The notes under the pieces are model-generated. The model worked only from the letters and a program-made list of their open reading frames with translations, was not told where the DNA came from and made no database searches. A program made the position numbers and the translations under genes. From assembly GCA_012934845.2 (NCBI GenBank), contig WNNJ02000450.1, positions 62,001-126,000 on the forward strand: DNA of 64,000 nucleotides, read 5' to 3'. This document shows positions 8,915-19,563 of the stretch, piece by piece (the first letter of the stretch is position 1; every line of letters starts with the position of its first letter). Origin of the DNA: Pomphorhynchus laevis (Eukaryota; Acanthocephala; Palaeacanthocephala; Echinorhynchida; Pomphorhynchidae).

Positions 8915-11900
8915 TTATCTAGTTGTCGCGGGATGATGGTTTGCATCAGGAATTGATGTCCTCTTTAAACTCAAGTTCATATCGATATTGTCAGTGGCAT
9001 CATATTGCTTTCCGTTATTGTTATCATCTTCATAGTCTGGCTGGTTCCTATCGAAGCTATCTTGACAGTCGTCATCCCCGTCCCTTGACAATCCCGAACT
9101 ACGAATATCCGAACTGTCTGGATCCTTGTAAATGGAGGTTTCTGAAGGATAACGAGATAGGTGTCGAGTTGAAATATTTGCTTCTTTCCCAGATGGAAGT
9201 TCGATATGAGCCGTGTTTGGATTCGCGTTTATCAGTTTAGCTTTGAGCAATTTATCGTCGTATTTGTCGTGTTTGTAGAAGTTTCGCACGAATACAGATC
9301 CGGGACGACGGAGCCATTCTGGTAAATTGAATTTAATTAATGGGCGTCTAGAGAAGTTGAAGATTCGATCATGAGGTGTCGAGCCAGTTGAGGTGCATAA
9401 TAGTCCTCGAATAGATTGAAGGCTTTCAGCGAGGACCGTTTCCCAAGCAGCAACCGGACGATTGTAGTCTCTAAGCCGCAAAAGTACAGCGCTCCATAAT
9501 ATACCGTTATAGCGTTCGATCTGTCCGTTGCCTAACGGATTGTACGGAGAAGAGTGACTTGCTACCGTGCCAATACTCTCCAGATAATCAGAGAATTCTT
9601 TCGACATGAAGGATGACCCGCGATCGGAATGTACAAATTCAGGTGGACCAAATATTGTCACTATACCACGCAGGCAATTTATCACTGTTTGAGCGGACAT
9701 ATCACGGCATGCAAATCCAAAGGGATAACGAGAATATTCATCGACGGCTGTAAGCAAATATTTCTTGCCTGATGAACTGGGCAAAGGACCTTTGAAGTCA
9801 AGTGAAATTCTTTCGAAAGGTCGTGTCGCTCTGATGAGGGCAGTTTTTGGAGGCTTGAAGAAGTTTGCTTTCAACAACGAACAGGTAACGCAATGAGATA
9901 CAACATAACGAACGTCTTCAGTGCTATATGGAAGTTGATTCGATTGAACGAAGTGATACAAACGATTGACTCCTGGGTGGCAAAGCGTAGCGTGAAGTTC
10001 ATAAAGAAGCTTGAGATCTTTCTGTTTGTTAAAGTCACCGCAACTTGAAGCACAAATATCCCTAGACATTGAGTCGGCCGCATAATTCAACTTTCCAGGC
10101 CGGTAAAGTATACAATATTTGAACTCAGATAGATCGAGACGCCATCTTTGCACTTTTTCATTTTTAATTTTACTCTTGTGATTCCTGTTAAATATGAATG
10201 AAACTGACCTTTGGTCCGTTAGAACATTGAAAAATCGTCCAGACAAATAGTGCCTCCAGTATCGCAATGCTTCAACGATGGCAAGGGCCTCTTTCTCAAT
10301 AGCGGAATGTCCAACGACACTCTTACTAAGTGTATGCGAATAAAATGCGACGGGTTTGTTATTCTGCGTTAATACAGCACCGATAGCATAAAGGGATGCG
10401 TCAGTCTCTACTGTAAATGTCTTATTGAAATCAATGGGTGTTAGAGTAGCTGAAATAATACGATCACGAATTATCTCAAATGAGCGCTTTGCTGCAGGTG
10501 TAATAGGAAATATCGTGGTTTCAGCTAACGGACGAATCTGCGACGAAAAATTTTGAATCCATTTGGAATAATGTGAGAAAAGGCCGACAATTCTTCGCAG
10601 TTGACGTTTATTTTGAGGTACCTGCAGTTCTCGCAAAAATGAGACACGATTAGGATCAGGCCGTTTAATACCACTACCAACTTGATATCCCAGAATATTG
10701 ATCATCGTTTTATTAATCATACATTTCGATTCATTTAGTGTTATTCGGTACCTAGAAGCAACTTCACGAAACTTGGCCAGATTTGTATCATGTTCTTGCT
10801 GTGTTTTGCCGCACACAATGATATCGTCGAGGTATGAATAGGTGCCGGTTAAGTTTTCTTTCTCTATGATCTCGTTGATTATTCGCTGGAAGGCGGCTAC
10901 AGCATTCGTGAGTCCAAAAGGCATACGCTGAAATTGATAGAGTTGACCATCTGCCTCGAATGCGGTCAAGAATTTTTCGTTTGCTCGCAAAGGAACTTGA
11001 TGGTAAGCACTTTTTAAATCGAGGGTGCTAAACACGTTATTGGACGATATGGTGTCGATCAGGTCGTCAATTCGGGGCATGGGATAAGCGTCGAGGACCG
11101 TGAATCTATTTACGGTCTGCGAGTAATCTACTACTAGACGACGACGTCCTTCTCTGTTTACAATAAGAACTTGCGCACGCCACGGTGAGCGACTGCGCTC
11201 GATGATGCCTTCGGACAACATCCGTTTTACTTCCGAAGCAATAAAGCGGCGATCTCCGATATTACGGCGCCGGGACGGAATTGCTGTAGGTTTCCAGTTT
11301 TTAAAATCGTCTGAAAATAACGACGGTATATCGATTTCCATGCTCGATAGTTGCCCAATGGTTAATGTTTCTTGCTTAGCATTTCCTCGAAGTCGAATGG
11401 AAACACTTGAATGCAAGCGCAGGAATGGATGACCAAGTATGAGATCACGACAAAGATGAGGCATGACGAAGCATTGAATGTCAGTATAGTTTCGGTCACA
11501 GTAAGATATCGGTAATACGCATCGTTCATTGCATACGGATGTAAATGATGAATTAGCCATGGAAATCCTAACACAACAAGATTCTGTAGGAATACCTAGT
11601 TTTCGAATAACTGATGAATCGACAAAGTTGGAAGAGCTCCCTGTATCGATAAGAGCATCCAGCTGTTGTGTTCCAACGCGAACTTGTACCGTCATGTCGT
11701 CAAGTTTAGATGCATCACCATTTGCATTTTGACAGGATATGATATTAAGTGATTCACAGTCGGACGCGTATGGTCGAGTACTACGATTGTATTTTCGTCG
11801 AGATCGAAGCAACTTAGTTTGACAAACTTTTTCGTAGTGTCCACGTTTTAAGCAGAATGAACATTCAGCATCCCGGGCTGGACAACGATTTCGTGTATGC

Positions 11901-12457
11901 ATAACTCCACCACAAAAGTAGCACCTTTTCTTGTTGATCTTTTGAGCTACGGCAATAGATTCTTCACTTTCAGAAATATCAGTATTTCCTTTTGAACCTT
12001 TGGTTTCCCTTAAGGCATTTACTGTGAATTCGGATGTGTGTCGATATTCGTTTGATTGAGTTTGAGCTGCTTCAATCGTTCGAGCGACTTGATAAGCTTT
12101 CTCTTTGTCGATGTCATTAGTCTCGAGTATGCGTTGACGAATCTCGTTCGATTGTAAACCCGTAATAAATGAATCGCAAATAAGAATATCGCGCAGCTCC
12201 TTAGCTTTCACATCTTTGAAGGTGCATTGTCGCGCAAGTGTTTCAAGACGATCCACATAGTTAGATATCGATTCATCGATAGTTTGTCGTGCAGAACACA
12301 GTAGATGTCGTTTGTAAACCGAATTTGTAGATTTTATGAATGCTTTGTCGAGGACATCCATTGCTGAATCATAATCCAGGCACTCGTCAATCTTGTCGAA
12401 TAATTGAGCGGAAATTGAGATTTTCAGGAGATCAAGTTTGTCATCTTGTGAATCCAT
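8915..12457 (-). CDS. Gypsy gag-pol polyprotein, 1180 aa
   Basis: In order: a retrotransposon gag domain (about residues 1-130), two CCHC knuckles (about 179-212, CYFCGGVMHTRNRC and CSFCLKRGHYEKVC), an aspartic protease (DALIDTGSSS near 267), RT (about 400-600, with TLDLKSAYHQ and SYLDDIIV), RNase H (about 680-800, VETDASLYAIGAVL), an integrase HHCC zinc-binding segment (about 822-859) and an integrase core (DFKGPL near 888, HSDRGSSF near 944, GNGQIERYNG near 977). The frame is uninterrupted. I chose the first Met of the recognised frame; gag-like sequence may extend a little further upstream. The acidic C-terminus (about 1110-1165) has no known function. As a fossil it looks whole and recent. 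Confidence 0.9.
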   Translation of the reverse strand: MDSQDDKLDLLKISISAQLFDKIDECLDYDSAMDVLDKAFIKSTNSVYKRHLLCSARQTIDESISNYVDRLETLARQCTFKDVKAKELRDILICDSFITGLQSNEIRQRILETNDIDKEKAYQVARTIEAAQTQSNEYRHTSEFTVNALRETKGSKGNTDISESEESIAVAQKINKKRCYFCGGVMHTRNRCPARDAECSFCLKRGHYEKVCQTKLLRSRRKYNRSTRPYASDCESLNIISCQNANGDASKLDDMTVQVRVGTQQLDALIDTGSSSNFVDSSVIRKLGIPTESCCVRISMANSSFTSVCNERCVLPISYCDRNYTDIQCFVMPHLCRDLILGHPFLRLHSSVSIRLRGNAKQETLTIGQLSSMEIDIPSLFSDDFKNWKPTAIPSRRRNIGDRRFIASEVKRMLSEGIIERSRSPWRAQVLIVNREGRRRLVVDYSQTVNRFTVLDAYPMPRIDDLIDTISSNNVFSTLDLKSAYHQVPLRANEKFLTAFEADGQLYQFQRMPFGLTNAVAAFQRIINEIIEKENLTGTYSYLDDIIVCGKTQQEHDTNLAKFREVASRYRITLNESKCMINKTMINILGYQVGSGIKRPDPNRVSFLRELQVPQNKRQLRRIVGLFSHYSKWIQNFSSQIRPLAETTIFPITPAAKRSFEIIRDRIISATLTPIDFNKTFTVETDASLYAIGAVLTQNNKPVAFYSHTLSKSVVGHSAIEKEALAIVEALRYWRHYLSGRFFNVLTDQRSVSFIFNRNHKSKIKNEKVQRWRLDLSEFKYCILYRPGKLNYAADSMSRDICASSCGDFNKQKDLKLLYELHATLCHPGVNRLYHFVQSNQLPYSTEDVRYVVSHCVTCSLLKANFFKPPKTALIRATRPFERISLDFKGPLPSSSGKKYLLTAVDEYSRYPFGFACRDMSAQTVINCLRGIVTIFGPPEFVHSDRGSSFMSKEFSDYLESIGTVASHSSPYNPLGNGQIERYNGILWSAVLLRLRDYNRPVAAWETVLAESLQSIRGLLCTSTGSTPHDRIFNFSRRPLIKFNLPEWLRRPGSVFVRNFYKHDKYDDKLLKAKLINANPNTAHIELPSGKEANISTRHLSRYPSETSIYKDPDSSDIRSSGLSRDGDDDCQDSFDRNQPDYEDDNNNGKQYDATDNIDMNLSLKRTSIPDANHHPATTR

Positions 12458-12644
12458 TTTGATACGTTTGATAAATGTTTCGAAACGATATCTCCAGTGA
12501 CGCCACTCGCGTTCTGCTTCAGGACGAAGGTGATAGCCTTCGTCATGAAGGCTTCATCGTTATATATTCGTTCTGCTTCATCGTTATACGATGAAGAGCT
12601 TAAAAAAGTTTGAGATATAATAACATACAATTCGTGAATAAAAT

Positions 12645-12742
12645 TGTGATAACCAGAGAGAATAAATGGCTTTTATTCACGAATCTACAAATAGTAGGTA
12701 AAGTTAAATATAAATGATAAAGTAATTAAATGTGATACCACA
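12645..12742 (-). repeat. 5' LTR of the Gypsy element (98 bp)
   Basis: Identical to 8750-8847, TG...CA ends, followed by the second CACCT target copy at 12743-12747. Transcription of the element would start here on the minus strand. Confidence 0.92.
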
Positions 12743-13670
12743 CACCTCACTTTTCATAATTCCACAACAAGCCGCAATTGTTGAGGCAAGGCTGGACATT
12801 GTATGTAAGAGATTGTATGGGAGCCGATTCGTGCGGACGTTTATTGACGTTACAGTCTTTAATAATCTTGCCGTTTCGTACTCCCCTATGATGTCAAGTG
12901 CATTCAGCTATCACGAAGAACGTAATAACGTGGAAATTTTATTCCTCTTGTGTTTTCGACCTCAGGTCGAAAGCAAGGCGTGTAATGCAGCGAATCGCGC
13001 ATTTGTAATCGTTAAAATGTGTAAACCGCTCATACAGCAGTTGCTTAAGTCGCTTGAAGAGGACGATAGGATTTGCCCTATCTCGGTCAGCATCATTGTG
13101 CATTCGAGGATATCGTTCAGCCCGCAGTCGTCCACTAACGAACTCAGACTCTGCTAGAAATGACGGATTCAGGACCGAAGAGTCGAACGTAGGACGCTCG
13201 CCTGTCCATGTGCTTAGGGTGGCGGTCTCACAATCTTTGTTTTAATGCACTGAATATTTGTAAATATTAGTCCATTTGCGGGAACCATTTGCTGTATAAA
13301 TACAAAATAAATTATTATAAATTAAAAAATATTAGAGATCTAATCTAACCAGTCTCAACGTCAAGATCCTGATAATTTTGCCTAGAAGTTAAACAAAGTA
13401 TTTTCCTTTTTCTTTGACAATATTTTGCGGAACCAATGGCAGGAACTCTCTTATTAATGCAATATTAAAAATTATTATTAAAAGTTTTTACTGTAAAAAA
13501 TATAAAAATATTAGAGATCTAAACTACTAGTCACTTGTGCCTATTTGGAACATAAACAATAATATCAGATATCCACAAGTCGGGCACACATTCCATTGGT
13601 AAGACTATTCTGAAAGATATCGACAAGAAAATGGAACAAGTTGTTTGATAAGATATTGAGTAGAAGTTGT
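12743..13670. other. Flank between the Gypsy element and LINE-A plus copy
   Basis: No recognised gene. A 141-codon plus-strand frame at 12732-13157 begins inside the LTR and has no known motif, so I read it as chance. A GTTCGACTC box near 13170-13185 on the minus strand looks like a tRNA B-box but no cloverleaf is found. The right part (13240-13560) is AT-rich, with two copies of TATTAGAGATCTAA about 180 bp apart. Confidence 0.35.
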
Positions 13671-14405
13671 TTGCATCCATCAATCAAAATCACCTCCACC
13701 AACCTCCCTAATCCTTCCACTCATAACATTTCCTCACATCGCTTGCCACCCTCTTTATTATCATTATCCTCTATGTCTCCCGTCGTCAAACCAAATCCCT
13801 CCAAATCATCAACTGCCAGCTCTTCTATAGTGATCTCACCTACTCACGTCAGTCGTCCTCCTTTACGGAAGCGCTTTGCTTCTCGCGATCGTTGCGTCAT
13901 TGTCACTAATATCACGCCTTCTAACTCTTTATCTCCACAAGCACGTCTAGACCACGATGTTTCCGCTTTCAGATCCATCTTCTCGTCTATTGTTCCTGTG
14001 AATAAGCCATCCTTTTTCAAGGACATTTCTCCTGTCGCATTCATCCGTCTAAACAAATCTTCTCAATCTAATCCTTCACAGCCCCCTCTCCTAAAAATTG
14101 TTTTCAAGCATCGCTCTCACGCGTCTTCTGTCTTCTCTCAACGATTCAAACTCTGTCATCTTCAACCACTCGAATTTTCCTCGATCGCGCCCCTTCTGAG
14201 AACGCTCAACTCTCTTCTGCCCGCATCGAAAACGCCGTCGAGAGGAAAACGACGAAACATCACTCTCTATCTGAAACAGACGGAAATTTTTAAGTTGTCC
14301 ACACCCGTCCCAAAATTCGATGGCGCTCCATCTCCCCTATGTGTCGACCCCACTAGACTCTTTCGCCACGACACACGGTTTCCGCCTCGGCCTCCTCAAC
14401 ACTAG
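13641..14405 (+). CDS. LINE-A ORF1 C-terminal part, 5'-truncated
   Basis: A 254-codon open frame whose first ten residues come from flanking DNA; element sequence starts at HPSIKITSTN. It is Ser/Pro-rich (PSLLSLSSMSPVVKPN) and then basic (PPLRKRFASRDRC). Unlike the minus copy it stays in frame through SLSPQARLDHDVSAF, showing the correct ORF1 C-terminus (FFKDISPVAFIRLNKSS and further). The PHD-like finger is absent because of truncation. It overlaps the start of the EN frame at 14320 in another frame. Confidence 0.6.
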   Translation: MFDKILSRSCLHPSIKITSTNLPNPSTHNISSHRLPPSLLSLSSMSPVVKPNPSKSSTASSSIVISPTHVSRPPLRKRFASRDRCVIVTNITPSNSLSPQARLDHDVSAFRSIFSSIVPVNKPSFFKDISPVAFIRLNKSSQSNPSQPPLLKIVFKHRSHASSVFSQRFKLCHLQPLEFSSIAPLLRTLNSLLPASKTPSRGKRRNITLYLKQTEIFKLSTPVPKFDGAPSPLCVDPTRLFRHDTRFPPRPPQH

Positions 14406-14769
14406 ATCTATTCTCAATAAATCCAATCTTATCCCCAACCTATTCACCAAGCAATCCACCGATATCTTCTGCCTTACTGAATCATGGCACTCAGATTCCG
14501 ACGACCTTTCCATTCGCCGCCTGCTCTCTGCCGGTTGCTCCCTAGTCGAATCCGCCCGCCCCCTCAGCTCATGCCCTTCTAAATTCTCTAATCATGGCGG
14601 CATCGTCGCATTCGCGCGTCACCCCGCGTCTCTTCGCAAAATCAATCCCCCTTTTAGTCCTTGCTCTTTTGAATTGCTCACTAGTCGTTCTTCTAGCCCG
14701 ATCACTCTAGATATCACCTTTGTATACCGTCCTGGTTCATTAGCTCCTACATCCTTATTTTTTTATTGA
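14320..14769 (+). pseudogene. LINE-A endonuclease N-terminal half
   Basis: MALHLPYVSTPLDSF, GFRLGLLNTRSILNKSN, FCLTESWHSDSDD, KFSNHGGIVAFARHPA and ITLDITFVYRPGS are the EEP-endonuclease motifs in order, including the TESW and VYRPG boxes that precede the GDFN segment. The frame ends at 14769; the GDFN box present in the minus copy is deleted here, and the next EN piece (VSDHFLVTLDL, about 14900) lies in another frame. The nuclease is therefore inactive. Confidence 0.65.
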
Positions 14770-15416
14770 ACTCGCTGATCTCCTTTCTCATTGTTCTTTA
14801 TCTTCCACTGGCCCTACACATAACCTTGGTGGGGCACTCGACATCATCGCTATCCCCGATCATTTTGCTGCCTACACCAAACTATCCATCTCTGATCCTG
14901 GTTTCCGATCACTTTCTCGTCACCCTTGATCTCACTCACAACCACACTCTTCATCACACACCTACAATCTTAAGTCGCGCTTGGAGAAATCTTGACCTCT
15001 CCCTTCGCTCTGCCTTACTCAAATCGTCTCTATTATATCCCACAATAACATGTCGATCTCATCACGATCTCGCCTTAAATTTCGACTATGAACTCACATC
15101 CACTCTCGATCTTCTCTTGCCCTTCAAGTCTCACCCATACCGTCGCTTGCACCGTGCACCATGGTTTGACATCCAATGCCTACTCTCAAAGCGTCGACTC
15201 CGCCATGCTTTTCGAGATTCCTATCTTGCTCTTCGCCGGACTCATCTCAACCTACTACGTACCAAATGCAACTCCTTCTGACAGCATAAAATTATCACTT
15301 CATTCAACTCTAAGACTCTCTGGCATACTTTTAACTCAATCCTTGTTCGCTCCTCTTCGCCGTGCAACATCAATGCCAATAGTTATTCGTCATTTCTCCA
15401 GACTAAAGTATCCACG

Positions 15417-17049
15417 TTGCTCTCTCACACCCCGGTCTCCATCCTATCCCACTCTGCCCCGCCTAGCCTCATCCTTCCGGAACTCTTTCATCTTCTCCCT
15501 GTCTCACTTACCGAAGTATCATCTGTCCTCATGTCGTTGTCCAACAAAACCTCACCTGCCGATTCCCTGCCTAGTCACATATTAAAATCCATATGCTCAT
15601 CGATATCCTCATTTCTCACAACCTTGTTTAACTCATCCATCCGCAGTCGTATCTTCCCTTCACACTGGAAATCCGCAATCGTTCGTCCTCTCCTTAAGAA
15701 ACAATCGCTCGACCCCTCCCTTCCTTCTAGCTATCGTCCTATTTCACTACTCCCTACTCTTTCTAAGCTCTTAGAACGCATCATATCAATACAGATCAAC
15801 GCTTATTTCTCATCATCCAATCTGTACCCTCCTAACCAATCCGCTTTCCGCTCTAATCACTCCACATAAATCGCCTTTATGAAAGTTTACACCGACTTAC
15901 TCATTTCTTGAGACAAGGCTCAATATAGTGTTCTCATATCCATCGACCTCTCCTCCGTCTTCGACATTGTCGATCACTCCGTCCTCCTTTATCACCTTCG
16001 TTATGATTATGGCTTTTCTTCTTTCTCCGTAGAATGGTTTGCCTCATATCCATCCGACCGTTCCTTTCACGTCTGTTCTAATTCATCATCCTCCCCTCCC
16101 ATCCCTATTTTTTGCGGGGTCGCACAAGGTTCAGTACTTGACGATCCTGCTTTTCTCTCTTCTGCTTGGCGATCTATCTCAGTTTATCAAACCTTACTCC
16201 TTTAAGGTCATGCAATACGCCGATGACATTGTAATCTATGCTCATGCACCCGCACATCGCATACACGATATCGGCATTTCTGCCTCCAACTGTCTTTCTT
16301 CTATCTACAAACGTCTCTCCAATCTCCATCTCGTTCTAAACCCCGAAAAGTCCAAAATAATGTGGATCCTCCCCCGTAAACCAAACATATCTCCTCCCAC
16401 TGTATATTTTGCCTCATCGATCATCCCCATAGTCCACAATCTCACTTTCTTAGGCTTCCATTTCGATGATCACCTTTCCCTTAAACCCTTCGTCCGTGAC
16501 AAGGTCCGCTCATCTAACTTAATTCTCCGTGACATCCGCCGTATCCGGCCCCTTATCGACTTCCGTTCTTGTATGTCTCTTCTTTCATCGCTTCTTTTCC
16601 CTAAAATCGATTACTGCCTTAGCCTTTTCGCCAATTCTCCAAAATTCATAATCCTACCCCTACAACGAATAATCAACACCGCCTTTCGAATGCTCTTTCG
16701 TCTCCGTCGCTTCGACCACACATCCACATATTTTGCCCAACTCTCCTGGCCCACCATCCACATCCGCATCAAACTCCGCCTTCTTATCGTAACTTTTCGT
16801 CTCATCGCTGTCGGCTCCCTATCGTTCATCAACCTTCCTTTCTTAGACGACACTCGCCCCACCTCGCTATCGCTGCGTTCCCGTCATACCCTCTTACTCC
16901 ACGTTCCCAATTACTCCAACAACTACGGTCTCCGATCCTTCCTCGTCGCCGCCTCACTCGCCTGGAATCAACTCCCTCTCGACGTCCGCCGCGCTTCTTC
17001 CTTTATCACATTCAAACACCTCCTTCGTTCACACCTTCTCGACACATGA
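15417..17049 (+). pseudogene. LINE-A reverse transcriptase, two long open pieces
   Basis: Piece one (15417-15869, 150 codons) has SLSNKTSPADSLPSHILK, FPSHWKSAIVRPLLKK, SYRPISLLPTLSKLLERI and AFRSNHST. Piece two (16039-17049, 336 codons) has LLFSLLLGDL, VMQYADDIVIYAHAP, KSKIMWILPRK and the C-terminal tail ending SHLLDT. Between them VLISIDLSSVFDIVDHSVLL keeps the first catalytic box but in a broken frame, with a stop near 15911. This is the best preserved RT of the family in the window. Confidence 0.75.
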
Positions 17050-17133
17050 TTTACATTTTTTTGTTGTGGTCATTTAAGCGGGATTTACACATGATTTACA
17101 TTTTTTTGTTGTGGTCATGTAAGCGTGCGCTGG
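17044..17133 (+). repeat. 45-bp tandem duplication in the LINE-A 3'UTR
   Basis: ACATGATTTACATTTTTTTG and the following TTGTGGTCAT are present twice, 45 bp apart. Only the second copy continues into the terminal hairpin; the first reads TTTAAGCGGG at that point. It is private to this copy. Confidence 0.75.
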
Positions 17134-17150
17134 CACGCATTTGTCACGTT
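17118..17150 (+). other. LINE 3'-terminal hairpin
   Basis: GCGTGCGCTGGCACGC folds as a 6-bp stem with a 4-nt loop, followed by ATTTGTCACGTTA. The same hairpin position occurs in the minus LINE-A copy near 4000-4020 and, with other loop and stem bases, in LINE-B near 1735 and 55645. Such 3' stems are recognised by the RT in known LINEs; the role here is inferred. Confidence 0.55.
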
Positions 17151-17438
17151 AGAATAAATCTCTTTTTTAATGGAGATATATTATCATGACAAGGAAGGCA
17201 TTCTAAGGATGACATCAGTAAGAGTCACTTTGACTTCCTCGCCAGATATTGGAAGAAAATTTGGATAATATGTTATTGTAGAGTAATTTCAAGTGAATAG
17301 TAAGAATTCGATGATAATTATTATTGAAGGTTACAAGTTACTAGCCGCAAATGGCTGTTTCAATGGTTCACAAATTTTGTTTTCAAAACATTAAATATCA
17401 AAATAGATCCACGCATCTAAATCGGAATTGACAATCCA

Positions 17439-18944
17439 CTACAACAGCAGTTTTTTGATGTGGCGATAGCTAGCAACACAGGGAAGGTCCTCATGTAACA
17501 AATTCCAAATATTCAATGAGCGGTGGGAAAGCCTACTCACACTCCTGACTTTACCGTGGGTGAATTTAAGCAGCGCGAGATAGTGACTTATGCGACTCGA
17601 ATTGCGTAATTGTATACAAGATGTTGGGAAATCTTCCGTTCCATGAAGCAATAGCCACATCGCTGCGAGATCTAAATATAGTAGTCTTTGAGCCGTTGAA
17701 GGCAGTTTCAAACAAGCTAGACGCTCAGCGTAAGAATAATGTGAGCCAATACAAAGTTTGCTTCCTCTTCGTAGGATAGACTCAATTTTCGTCATTTCAG
17801 CTTTGGTGAATGGGAAAGTTGTTGCGATGCAGTATTCCACGTGCGGGCTGACTAAGGCGCGATATAGATGATTGAATAGTTTCGACTTAAGTTTAGAAAA
17901 TGTATTCTTTATACAATTCAGATACTTTACTGCTTTACTATGGATATAATCTGTATTCGGTCGAGTCTTGAGATGGTTATACAAAATGATTCCAAGGTCC
18001 CTGTGCTCAGATGTAATGCCAAGCTTCTGATATCTTAAATAAAAGTCACGATCAGGTTTTACCGTTGCCAAGCTTCAAATGGACACATTTGTCTACATTC
18101 ATGGTCATACCGATAGCAGTACTCCAGTTATATATCATGTGAAGATCGTGCTGTAGGCGCAGGCCCTGTGGGTCGGAAATTCTATCGCACTAGACTTTCA
18201 CATCGTCAGTAAATGCTAAGCAGGGGCTATCTATGATTAAGCACAGATCATTTAGAAATATTATGAAAATCAAGGGATTAGGGATTGTACCTTAACAGGC
18301 CTAACGGAAGACATGCTACTGCTAACCCTCACTCTAAATGACCTGTTGCAAAGGAAATTACGAATCCAATTGCGCAATGTTGTAGAAACAGCATAGTGAG
18401 CTAGCAAGCTGATCAGGCTCTCATGTTGGACCCGGTCGAAGGCTTTCGAGAAATCAATAAAGATTATATCTACCGAGCTGCTAACACTAAACGATTAGGT
18501 CCATATTTCGCGCGCAGTAAGTAAGTTCGTCAAACACGAACGACCATCACGAAAACCGGGCTGGGCGGACGATAGTATACAAAGGGAGACGAGATGGTCC
18601 GAGATTCTACTGCAGATAACACGTTCAAGGACTTTACATATCGAAGAGGTCAAGCTTATTGGCCCGTAATAACTACATGATGATGCACTGAAATTTTTGG
18701 GAATATGAGCAACAATCGCAGTTTTCCATTCTTCCGGTACACTTCCAGTGGTCAAACTCTTAGCAAAAATCTCCGCATGAAGAGAGGCCAAGTAACTCGA
18801 CAATACTTTGAGCAGGAATGGCGAAATGTCGTCGGGGCCGGCGGCACTAGAGGAACGAACATTGGTAAGATACTCTTGAATTTCAGAAGCGCATATTGGC
18901 CGGAAATCAGTATGCTCAGGAATATGACAGCCGTAACATTTCAA
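17439..18944 (-). pseudogene. LINE-C reverse transcriptase and C-terminal region, broken
   Basis: 18944-18495 encodes SSSAAGPDDISPFLLKVL, PEEWKTAIVAHIPK, SLTSSICKVLERVI and GFRDGRSCLTNLL. Then FIDFSKAFDRVQHESL, LRNWIRNFLCNRSF and CLAFTDDVKV follow with stops, and 18071-17439 (210 codons) is the tail with TSEHRDLGIIL, LYRALVSPHVEYC and SLNIWNLLHEDLP. This order is that of CR1/Jockey-type RTs. Several stops break it between 18490 and 18075. The RPISL box reads GPISL. Confidence 0.7.
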
Positions 18945-19563
18945 GTGGGAAGTAATATGTGATATTGTAATTGAGAACCAGGATGCGAGTGTCAGCTACA
19001 TCAGTTTCAGCTGTAATCAGTCCGTTCTCTGAGTTTACATGTTTTATTGCGGTATTAAGTATTCTATTTCGCCGAGTATAGGACCAAAATAGCTTGGTCC
19101 TAACATCAATTTTAGGTTTCGATCGAACCATACAGTATGTTTAGTATTTGGCGAGATGACACGCCTAGGGGCAAATACATCGGATATCTCTCGAAGGTAA
19201 TCCTTAATCACTTCCAATCAAACTTCCTTAGAATTTATTAATTGAAGTAGATGACGTTGGTAAAAAGATAAAATTTGCTCACATCGTACTTTCGGCCAAA
19301 CCTGCTTTACAATTGATGTCTCGGAAGGGCGGAATTTAAAGCTTGATGTGACATGCAAGAATAGCACAGTGGTCAGAACTACCTATCGATGGGAGGCAAT
19401 CAACTCGAGCAATGTCTTCAAGACGCTTGAAAAAAAACCAAGTCAAGTACAGTATCAGCGGTAGAAGAAATGGCTCCTGCACATGATGTACTAGCAAGAG
19501 CTCATCAGCGATAAATTCCAAGATTTCCCTTTTCACTGCGCTACCGTCACCATGTATTGACTG

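Larger units (their letters stand above)
8750..12742 (-). mobile_element. Ty3/Gypsy LTR retrotransposon, young and apparently whole
   Basis: A 3993-bp element with identical 98-bp direct repeats at both ends, each starting TG and ending CA, flanked by the perfect 5-bp target duplication CACCT. Identical LTRs mean a recent insertion. One long minus-strand reading frame (12457-8915) covers gag, protease, RT, RNase H and integrase, the Ty3/Gypsy order. Very short LTRs and a single gag-pol frame recall the Mag-like lineage, which is inference. No break is seen in the main frame. It sits between two inverted LINE-A copies. Confidence 0.92.
13671..17170 (+). mobile_element. LINE-A, plus-strand copy truncated in ORF1
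   Basis: Similarity to the minus-strand LINE-A starts at TTGCATCCATCAATC, within ORF1, and runs through EN and RT to the 3' hairpin and AATAAATC tail. The ORF1 end, EN start and RT end are open, while the middle of ORF2 is split by frameshifts and an internal deletion compared with the sister copy. Near the 3' end a 45-bp stretch is duplicated (17044-17133). The two LINE-A copies face each other tail-outward around the Gypsy element. Confidence 0.85.

Noticed and set aside
12424-12630. Separate small protein upstream of the Gypsy polyprotein
   Set aside because: It overlaps the leader and gag start of the element in another frame and has no known motif.
13165-13245. tRNA or tRNA-derived SINE on the minus strand (GTTCGACTC B-box)
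   Set aside because: No A-box at the right distance and no cloverleaf could be drawn.
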